Position numbers and translations under genes: made by a program. Shown in pieces: positions 38,278 through 43,803 of a stretch of 44,529 nucleotides of DNA. This DNA comes from a virus, in the IMG/VR virus record IMGVR_UViG_3300045258_000119, positions 1 to 44,529 of that record. The stretch is one strand, 5' to 3'. Under the pieces are notes generated by a model that saw only the letters and a list, made by a program, of their open reading frames with translations, was not told the origin of the DNA and did no database searches. Within the stretch, counting starts at the first letter, position 1, and each line of letters starts with the position of its first letter.

Positions 38278-38618
38278 GCCGCCCTCCGCTTATCCGCATC
38301 GTATTTCCAAAGTCTCACCCGAACCGTGCTCGAGTTCATGCCCAGCTTTTGGGCGATGAGCAGGTAAAGGTTGGTGTGGCGGCCCATAGCCAATAGCCGC
38401 GAGCGTTCAGCCACGAGGCACGCGATTGGAATGGCGTAGTGAGTGGGCGATCTGCGCATGCGCTTGGGAACGTCGGGATCATCAGCGCGCGCGGCGGACA
38501 GGGTTTTGCGCACCGTGGCGCGCGAGCAGCCTATCTCGGCCGCGATCGAGGCGATGCATACCGGGATTTTGGCGAGCGCGATGATGCGCGCATTGCGGGC
38601 GATGGTTTCCGGCCTCAT
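38274..38618 (-). CDS. Protein with two helix-turn-helix motifs, 114 aa
   Basis: I chose ATG at 38618, which overlaps the resolvase stop. Two HTH-like segments are visible: IASIAAEIGCSRATVRKTLS (about 22-41) and LLIAQKLGMNSSTVRVRLWK (about 87-106). The protein could bridge two DNA sites or bind a direct repeat, as replication or transcription regulators do. No ligand domain. Confidence 0.7.
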   Translation of the reverse strand: MRPETIARNARIIALAKIPVCIASIAAEIGCSRATVRKTLSAARADDPDVPKRMRRSPTHYAIPIACLVAERSRLLAMGRHTNLYLLIAQKLGMNSSTVRVRLWKYDADKRRAA

Positions 38619-39118
38619 GCCGCCACCCCTAAGCGCCCGAGATGTGTTCGTTGGGCGTACAAGGCCAGCAGGGAGGCTTCCGCGCGTCCGTCGTCCTTGA
38701 CCCTCGCCCAATAGTGCGCGTGCTCTGGAAGCAGCTGGGATGCTCTAGCGCGGGCGCCGTCCTTGGCCTTCGGGCACGCCATTTCGCGCTTCCATAGCGC
38801 AGGCGCGACAGTCTCTATCACCACAAATTGTGCGGCCAACGCGCCGTACGCGATGCCGAAATTCTGCCCGCATTGAAACGCCTGCATGATGCCAGCGGTG
38901 CCGGGGATGGTTTGCGCTTGCTCGATCACTGCGAGCGTGACGCGGCTGCATTGGATGTCGAGTAACCGCGCCAGCTCGATCGCATTGATTTCGCGCCGTA
39001 GCTTTTTTCCCCGCTTCAGCGCGAGCGTCGGCATGTCGATGACATCTAATTCGCGGAGCGCAGGCTGGTAGAACGCCAAGGCGCCATTCAGCCCAGGGTC
39101 GATGCCGAGAAAAATCAT
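38615..39118 (-). CDS. RuvC-like Holliday junction resolvase, 167 aa
   Basis: ATG at 39118 overlaps the stop in front (ATGA). RNase H-fold nuclease: first-strand GIDPGLNGALAFYQ with the catalytic Asp (residue 6), IEQAQTIPGTAG with Glu, and the terminal KDDGRAEASLLALYA with the last two acidic residues. Phage RuvC-like enzymes resolve branched DNA before packaging. The length is near that of RuvC. Confidence 0.8.
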   Translation of the reverse strand: MIFLGIDPGLNGALAFYQPALRELDVIDMPTLALKRGKKLRREINAIELARLLDIQCSRVTLAVIEQAQTIPGTAGIMQAFQCGQNFGIAYGALAAQFVVIETVAPALWKREMACPKAKDGARARASQLLPEHAHYWARVKDDGRAEASLLALYAQRTHLGRLGVAA

Positions 39119-39936
39119 GCCTGCCCTCCTGTTGGCGGCGGCCCCCACGTCGGATGCCATGTGCCGTCGTGCTCAAACAGCGCGCGCCGCCGCCGCTGCT
39201 CCTTGGCGTCTGGAACGGATGCGCGTTCGTCAGGCGTGAGGTATTTGCCCTCAAGGATTTTCGCCGCGCCCGCCTGGCTCACAAAAAAATCGAAGTCCAT
39301 GCGCCAGCCGCGATCATTGGCCCCGCCGAGGAAGCTCTGCCGCCGCGCCTCGGCGACTAAGCGAAGCCATCCGTCCTTACCACCTAGCCGTCGCCACGCT
39401 GCTCGCGCCTTGATGCGCCGGTTCTCGGTAAATTCTCGGAGGTGAACCCAACCACATCGCTCAGCGGCCTCATTGTAGCTCTCGATGGCTTCGGGGAGAT
39501 TGGGTGGCCGCTCGGCCACTATTCCCTGACGGTTCTTAGTGTTTGGTTCGAACGTAGTGGGATAGGACAGATTGGCCGCTGGCTCGGTCGTATTTGGCCG
39601 CTGGTCAGATTGTCCGCTGGTCAGATTGTCCGCTGGACCACCATCGGCCAAATTGTCCTCTGGCGCGAGAGGCATCGCGAACTGAATAGAATCAGTTGCG
39701 TAAGACCCATTTTGGCGCCGCCGGTCGCTCCGTACGAGCACGCCATCCTCCTCTAAGTCAGCCAAAGCGCGCCGCACGGTACGGTCCGAGCACTGCGCCT
39801 CCCGTGCTGTCAGTTTTTGCGAGGGCCAACCAAAGCCGGTTGGGTCCATGCGGTTCGCGAGTACGAGTAAAACCGCCTTATGTGTAGCGCTCCTTACGCG
39901 CCGTTTCAGCGCCCAGGTGATGGCCTGCACGCTCAC
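39115..39936 (-). CDS. Replication initiator/O-like protein with winged helix, 273 aa
   Basis: GTG at 39936 overlaps the helicase stop. An N-terminal winged-helix domain is clear (SATHKAVLLVLANRMDPTGF, AQCSDRTVRRALADLEEDGV), typical of phage replication protein O and its relatives that bind the origin. A polar linker and a C-terminal domain (NEAAERCGWVHLREFTENRR) likely contact the helicase. Directly before the DnaB helicase, as usual in lambda-like and P22-like phages. Confidence 0.75.
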   Translation of the reverse strand: MSVQAITWALKRRVRSATHKAVLLVLANRMDPTGFGWPSQKLTAREAQCSDRTVRRALADLEEDGVLVRSDRRRQNGSYATDSIQFAMPLAPEDNLADGGPADNLTSGQSDQRPNTTEPAANLSYPTTFEPNTKNRQGIVAERPPNLPEAIESYNEAAERCGWVHLREFTENRRIKARAAWRRLGGKDGWLRLVAEARRQSFLGGANDRGWRMDFDFFVSQAGAAKILEGKYLTPDERASVPDAKEQRRRRALFEHDGTWHPTWGPPPTGGQA

Positions 39937-41294
39937 GACGCCTCTCCCCAGATCGCGCCGGTGGGAACGTCCATCCAGATTTTGACGTGGCTGCGCTGGC
40001 CGCTACGGGCCTTGTCCACCACCAAAGTGCACTCCCGCGAGCGCATGGCGAACAGGTCTTCTTCCGAGCGCAAATGCGCCGGTTTTCGCTCGGCGTAATA
40101 AGCCTTACGGTGCAGCAGAATGACCACCGACGCGGCTTGGGAAATGGCCCCGCCATAGTTCAGATCGGTGGCGTTAGGGAGCCGGTCGTCGCCATCGGCA
40201 CGCGCCCCTTCTTTAGTGATTTGGGAGAGCGCCACAACCGCCACGCCAAGGCGTTTGGCGAGGCTCAGGAGCCCTTCGGAGCGGGCGTTGGTGCGCTCTA
40301 GCTGGCTAGGGAAACGCGCGCCCTGCTCGGCCGCTATAAGCCCCTCGTGGTCGATAATGAGTGCGCCGGGCTGAATGCCTTCGCGTTGCATCTTGCGGAA
40401 TAGGCGTCGCGCCGCCGCTTCGATCTGGGAGAGCGAGCGACCGGGGCGGGCGTCGATGTAGATCGGCAGCGTCGCCGATGCTTTGGCGGCGCCGCGGAGC
40501 TTGTCCCATTGCGCCGGTTTCAACTCGCCGCGCTGGGCGGTCAGATAGTGAGGATTATCGGCGCGGTGATCGACATCGAAAGCCAGCGCCGTGGCGGTGC
40601 GCAGGCCGATTTGCAGGCGGTCCATCTCAAGATGCACTTCGCCGACACCCACGCCCTGCGTGGCGACGGCGCGCGACAGCGCCGAGCCGAACAGGCTCTT
40701 GCCCATGGAGGTTGCGCCGCCGATGACCCAAAGCGTACCGGGTTGCAGGCCGCCAGTGACGCGATCGAGGTCTGCAAAGCCTGTGGATAATCCGCGCGCT
40801 TCGCCCAATTCGGCGCGCTCGATCGATTCGCAGGCGTCCACCCCAAGCTTTTCCCAAGCGTCGGCGTCAGCGTCGCCCTGGGCGATTTCCTGTAAACGCA
40901 CCTCCAACGCCGCGAGCGGGTCGGCCTCTTCGCCGCCGGCAAGCGCGATGGCGTCTTGTGCGGCGATGATGACGGCGCGACGCCGCGCCAGCGAACGCAA
41001 TAGCTCGGCATAGCCCTCAATCTGGCGGGCCAGCGGCGCGGCTTCGGTGTAGAGCCGCATGAGATAGCTGACGCCGCCGATCTCGGAAAAATAGCGCTCG
41101 GCCCATTCGCGCAGGGTCTGCACGTCGATCAGCCGCTGGGCGCGATGGCGAGCCAGCATCTCGTCCCAGAGCGCGCCATGCGGACCCTCGCTGAAATGCT
41201 CAGCTCGCAGCGACAGCCGCTCAACCCAGCGCGGGTCGAATAGCACGGCGCCCAGAATCGCTTGCTCGGCCTGGAGGTTCTGGGGGTCGCTCAA
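39933..41294 (-). CDS. dnaB: Replicative DNA helicase, DnaB type, 453 aa
   Basis: The family opening (QNLQAEQAILGAVLFDPRWV) requires the TTG at 41294, which overlaps the previous stop. The N-terminal helical domain is followed by a RecA-like ATPase: Walker A GGATSMGKSLFG (192-203), Walker B region LIIDHEGLIA, and the DLNYGGAISQAASVVILLHR motif with the arginine finger region. Ring helicase for phage replication; with the O-like protein it should load host polymerase. No phage polymerase or primase was seen. Confidence 0.92.
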   Translation of the reverse strand: MSDPQNLQAEQAILGAVLFDPRWVERLSLRAEHFSEGPHGALWDEMLARHRAQRLIDVQTLREWAERYFSEIGGVSYLMRLYTEAAPLARQIEGYAELLRSLARRRAVIIAAQDAIALAGGEEADPLAALEVRLQEIAQGDADADAWEKLGVDACESIERAELGEARGLSTGFADLDRVTGGLQPGTLWVIGGATSMGKSLFGSALSRAVATQGVGVGEVHLEMDRLQIGLRTATALAFDVDHRADNPHYLTAQRGELKPAQWDKLRGAAKASATLPIYIDARPGRSLSQIEAAARRLFRKMQREGIQPGALIIDHEGLIAAEQGARFPSQLERTNARSEGLLSLAKRLGVAVVALSQITKEGARADGDDRLPNATDLNYGGAISQAASVVILLHRKAYYAERKPAHLRSEEDLFAMRSRECTLVVDKARSGQRSHVKIWMDVPTGAIWGEAS

Positions 41295-41503
41295 TGGACG
41301 GCCCGCTCGCGCAGCGGCTCTTCTGGAAACGCCCGCATAATCAAGGGCCAGCGTGGCGCAAACGTCCCATAGTGCGCAGCGAGTGATGCGGGAAATCTCG
41401 GCCTCGTCGCAGCCCGAATTCGTGCAGCGCCAGGATCGAACAATCTGAGATGTGCCGCCATCGGTTCCGCTGGCGCGGCGAGAATCGTTTCGTCAGGAAG
41501 CAT
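41291..41503 (-). CDS. Small hypothetical protein, 70 aa
   Basis: ATG at 41503 lies inside the end of the GcrA-like gene. The protein (MLPDETILAAPAEPMAAHLR, then SLAAHYGTFAPRWPLIMRAF) has no motif. A 41-bp stretch of it (41437-41477) is identical in DNA to 8430-8470, where it is read in another frame. Confidence 0.6.
   Translation of the reverse strand: MLPDETILAAPAEPMAAHLRLFDPGAARIRAATRPRFPASLAAHYGTFAPRWPLIMRAFPEEPLRERAVH
41437..41477 (+). repeat. 41-bp direct repeat, copy B
   Basis: Identical to 8430-8470, but read in a different frame (APAEPMAAHLRLF) in the 70-aa gene. The same DNA in two frames at two distant sites suggests a DNA-level function or recent transfer. Confidence 0.9.
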
Positions 41504-41843
41504 TGCGCGCCTCCCAGCGCTCACGCCGGCGCGCGAGCCGCAGCGCGTGCTGGACCTCAGCCAACGACAGCCCGGTTTCGTTCATCGCCTCTTCAAAGGC
41601 GTCCATGACGATAGCAGCGGCGAGCACGCTTTCCGGCGCTGGCTCTTTGGGGGCCGACTGCTTGGGGCGCATGCAGTCGGGGTTGCGCTCGCGCGCCCGA
41701 TACATTGCCCCGATGACAGCATTGCGCCCGCCGTCCGGGTAGTCGGCAAAGCACCCCAATTGGGTGGCGATCTCGCCGTAAGAATAGCCTAATTCGTGTA
41801 AGTCCAAAGCGCGCGTTAAGCGCTCGGCTGGCCAAGACACCAT
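41493..41843 (-). CDS. GcrA-like cell-cycle/transcription regulator, 116 aa
   Basis: ATG at 41843 follows GGAGGGCGGA. The N-terminus (MVSWPAERLTRALDLHELGY, SYGEIATQLG, then GGRNAVIGAMYRARER) matches the DNA-binding helix-turn-helix of GcrA, whose consensus is 'W..ER...L..LW..G.S..QIA..LG.VTRNAVIGK.HRL'. An extra eight-residue insert (CFADYPDG) lengthens the turn. GcrA is an alphaproteobacterial sigma-70 cofactor that acts at methylated GANTC promoters. The C-terminal part (MDAFEEAMNETGLSLAEVQH) is different from cellular GcrA. A phage copy could redirect host cell-cycle transcription. Confidence 0.75.
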   Translation of the reverse strand: MVSWPAERLTRALDLHELGYSYGEIATQLGCFADYPDGGRNAVIGAMYRARERNPDCMRPKQSAPKEPAPESVLAAAIVMDAFEEAMNETGLSLAEVQHALRLARRRERWEARNAS

Positions 41844-41938
41844 TCCGCCCTCCGTCAAAAGCAAAACGTATGGGCGCCCCCGCGCCCGCAGCAATTGCTA
41901 GTCCCTACCTGTTCGCTTCGCGCGTCAAGACCAAAGCG
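41844..41938 (-). promoter_or_regulatory. Intergenic control region with GC hairpin upstream of the GcrA-like gene
   Basis: A hairpin of GGGCGC and GCGCCC with a four-base loop (41872-41887) is followed on the - strand by TTTTGCTTTT, like a terminator or attenuator. Upstream is TTGACG with a weak -10 about 19 bases on (GACTAG). The region would separate the NinB end from the GcrA-like start and could set their relative expression. Confidence 0.5.
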
Positions 41939-42295
41939 TTAAGATTTCGTTTGTATACGCACCGATTCCAGCAGTGACAGCGGCAGCGCTTTGAACTTGA
42001 CCCCGCGCGTCTCGCCAAAAATCTCGATGAAGGTCTGAAACTCGGCCATTTCGGCAACCCCCATGGAGCGGGTGCGCGAGCCGACCAGCACGAAGCTGGC
42101 GCCATCCTCGCCCATCACCATGCGCTGTTCGCGCTTGAAGGTGGCTGTGAGAAAATCCTTCCATTCGTATTTGTTCATGGTGATCTGGCGCCGCTGCCAA
42201 TCCTGCCACGGCAGTTGCTCGGAAATGTCGGCAAGGAGCGACCACATGCGCGCGTTTTGTTCGATTGAGCGCACGGACGCCTTCGGGGGCGTCAC
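41939..42295 (-). CDS. ninB: NinB-like recombination protein, 118 aa
   Basis: GTG at 42295 overlaps the annealing-protein stop (GTGA). The core (SIEQNARMWSLLADISEQLP, QITMNKYEWKDFLTATFKRE and MVMGEDGASFVLVGSRTRSM, then AEMAEFQTFIEIFGETRGVK) follows the NinB (lambda Orf-type recombination mediator) family. NinB/Orf binds single-stranded DNA and helps recombination proteins. Next to the annealing protein, as usual. Confidence 0.85.
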   Translation of the reverse strand: MTPPKASVRSIEQNARMWSLLADISEQLPWQDWQRRQITMNKYEWKDFLTATFKREQRMVMGEDGASFVLVGSRTRSMGVAEMAEFQTFIEIFGETRGVKFKALPLSLLESVRIQTKS

Positions 42296-43128
42296 GCTCG
42301 CTCTAGCTCTTCGATACGATCGAGCGCCGCCTCGAAATGCTCCTCGGCTTCGTCCTTGAACACCCAGCCCGCAACCCAGGCCGCCACTGTCGCCTCGGTG
42401 AACCAGAACTTGAGGCCGTCCGCATCGCGCGCTTCGACAAAGCCTTGCACCTTGTCGGTGAAGCGCCCCCATTCGGGCCGCTGGTTGCGCGCGTTCTCGG
42501 TGTCGATCTCGCGCCCGGTTTTGGGATTGATGACGACATTGCTTCGGCGATCAGTGTGCGGGCGAGACGCAGGGGGTTGGGGGAACGTCTCGCCCGCTTC
42601 CGGCGCTGGGCTGGGGATAGCGGAGGCGCCTGGAATGGTTTCAATCTCGGTTTCGTCAAGCAGCCCAAGCCCGCAGATCGACAGCGTGGCGCGGCGCTTG
42701 GCCTTGGTGGAAGCCTTCATAATGGCGTTCGCGCGGTCGTCGCCTTTCTTGCCGGCGATGGTGACGGAGCCGATGTCCATGTCGGTGCGGCCTTCACCGT
42801 TTTGCACCTTGACCGTCACCGAAAAGATGCCCTCGACCTCCTCTTGATCCATATCCACGACGCTGATTTTGTGGATGGCGCGCAGCTGATCGGTGCAGGC
42901 TTTCTTGGCGTAGAGCACCAGCTTGCCGCTTAAGCTTAGATACTCAAACGGCTGCGTCAGCGGGTTAAGCCCCGCCATCTCGCAGAGGCGCAGGTAGTAG
43001 GTGTTACGCTGCTCGGGCGAGAGCGCCTTCAGGTCGCCTTTCACCAAGATTTGCTCAATTGCCGAAGCCGCGCTCACCGGCGCGACGGCAGTGCGTTCAG
43101 CGCGCTTGGCCGCTAATTCACCTGTCAT
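42292..43128 (-). CDS. RecT/Red-beta-like single-strand annealing protein, 278 aa
   Basis: ATG at 43128 overlaps the stop in front. The N-terminal domain has LSPEQRNTYYLRLCEMAGLN then PLTQPFEYLSLSGKLVLYAK, like Bet/RecT proteins ('..R..GLdP....I…'), then DQLRAIHKISVVDMDQEEVE and AIMKASTKAKRRATLSICGL. The C-terminal third is Pro/Ala-rich and ends in helices. These proteins anneal complementary strands for phage recombination. No Red-alpha-type exonuclease was recognised beside it. Closest family is uncertain (RecT, Bet or ERF). Confidence 0.7.
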   Translation of the reverse strand: MTGELAAKRAERTAVAPVSAASAIEQILVKGDLKALSPEQRNTYYLRLCEMAGLNPLTQPFEYLSLSGKLVLYAKKACTDQLRAIHKISVVDMDQEEVEGIFSVTVKVQNGEGRTDMDIGSVTIAGKKGDDRANAIMKASTKAKRRATLSICGLGLLDETEIETIPGASAIPSPAPEAGETFPQPPASRPHTDRRSNVVINPKTGREIDTENARNQRPEWGRFTDKVQGFVEARDADGLKFWFTEATVAAWVAGWVFKDEAEEHFEAALDRIEELERA

Positions 43129-43253
43129 TTTCGTTCTCCCATTTGCCAGCGGCGCAGCCATGCGCGGAGCGCCTGCAATGGCGCAAAATCACGATCTGTC
43201 AGTAGTTCGGATGGCCGCCGCAGATCGCGGGCGGTCAGCAAGTCGGTTTTCAT
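43125..43253 (-). CDS. Small basic protein, 42 aa
   Basis: ATG at 43253 follows GGGGAGG. The protein (MKTDLLTARDLRRPSELLTD, then FAPLQALRAWLRRWQMGERK) is a basic helix pair. Its stop overlaps the annealing-protein start (ATGA). Overlaps the 58-aa gene in another frame. Function unknown. Confidence 0.6.
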   Translation of the reverse strand: MKTDLLTARDLRRPSELLTDRDFAPLQALRAWLRRWQMGERK

Positions 43254-43365
43254 GATTGCCTCCCCTGTAGAATAATTCCCACGCATACCCGTAGCCGTGG
43301 CAGCGCGGGCAGTATTGTTCGCGGCAGCATTTGATGCGGGCGTAGGGAATGGTGGGTTGGATCAT
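43189..43365 (-). CDS. Small Cys-rich protein, 58 aa
   Basis: ATG at 43365 overlaps the previous stop (ATGA). A zinc-type motif (CCREQYCPRCHGYGYAW) is near the N-terminus. The second half overlaps the 42-aa gene in a different frame and looks less like protein (RPRSAAAIRTTDRS), so the true gene may end earlier or the overlap may be genuine. Confidence 0.5.
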   Translation of the reverse strand: MIQPTIPYARIKCCREQYCPRCHGYGYAWELFYRGGNHENRLADRPRSAAAIRTTDRS

Positions 43366-43559
43366 GGTTGATTTGCCACATCTCGCGGAGGCGGCTCAAC
43401 AATAAACACCTGCACTTCTTCACGGTTCAGGTGAAACAACGGGTCCGCAGGACCGAATCGCCCGACGCCTGAGCGGACTTCGCCCTCGATGTAGTCGCGC
43501 ATTTCCTCCGCATCTACGCGGCTTGGTAATTCGCACTCGACTGTAAACTTCGCTCTCAT
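43362..43559 (-). CDS. Small hypothetical protein, 65 aa
   Basis: I chose ATG at 43559, overlapping the RHH stop (ATGA). It starts MRAKFTVECELPSRVDAEEM and ends HLNREEVQVFIVEPPPRDVA, a plausible small ferredoxin-like alpha/beta protein. The same frame extends upstream to an ATG at 43721 with a perfect ribosome site; see the findings. Confidence 0.6.
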   Translation of the reverse strand: MRAKFTVECELPSRVDAEEMRDYIEGEVRSGVGRFGPADPLFHLNREEVQVFIVEPPPRDVANQP

Positions 43560-43699
43560 TTCCCGCGCCCTTTCTCCACAGCCTCGGCCATAGCCCGCTG
43601 TGTAAATCCCTGCACTGTCATCCCTCGCGCCGCTGCTGCCGCTTTGATCTTGGCTTTGAGGGCGGCAGGCACGCGTGTGGAGAAAATAACAGTCTTCAT
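43556..43699 (-). CDS. Ribbon-helix-helix repressor-like protein, 47 aa
   Basis: ATG at 43699 follows AAGGTG. The protein (MKTVIFSTRVPAALKAKIKA, then ARGMTVQGFTQRAMAEAVEK) fits the RHH/MetJ-Arc pattern: an antiparallel strand (residues 2-9), helix 1 (10-24), a turn with GMTV and helix 2. Such dimers bind inverted repeats in front of their own genes. It is the first gene of the leftward unit, 32 bp from a 27-bp inverted repeat. Confidence 0.8.
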   Translation of the reverse strand: MKTVIFSTRVPAALKAKIKAAAAARGMTVQGFTQRAMAEAVEKGRGK

Positions 43700-43730
43700 A
43701 GGCGCACCTTAGCCGCCACATTTACCTCCT

Positions 43731-43757
43731 GTCAACAATAGTTATAAAGTTGTTGAC
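43731..43757. promoter_or_regulatory. 27-bp inverted repeat, probable RHH operator
   Basis: GTCAACAA and TTGTTGAC are perfect 8-bp arms with an 11-base spacer. It lies between the divergent RHH gene and the Ala-rich gene and overlaps the -35 region of the rightward promoter (TTGACG at 43753-43758), so binding would block that promoter. On the - strand it spans TATAAC, a possible -10. Confidence 0.75.
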
Positions 43758-43781
43758 GTGTGTTTCGGGTTGGCGTAACGC
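43753..43781 (+). promoter_or_regulatory. Candidate promoter of the rightward unit
   Basis: TTGACG, a 17-base spacer and TAACGC (weak -10) precede the GGAGGA ribosome site and ATG at 43804. The -35 region overlaps the right arm of the inverted repeat. Confidence 0.5.
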
Positions 43782-43803
43782 TTCCTTAATTGGAGGAGCC
43801 CGT

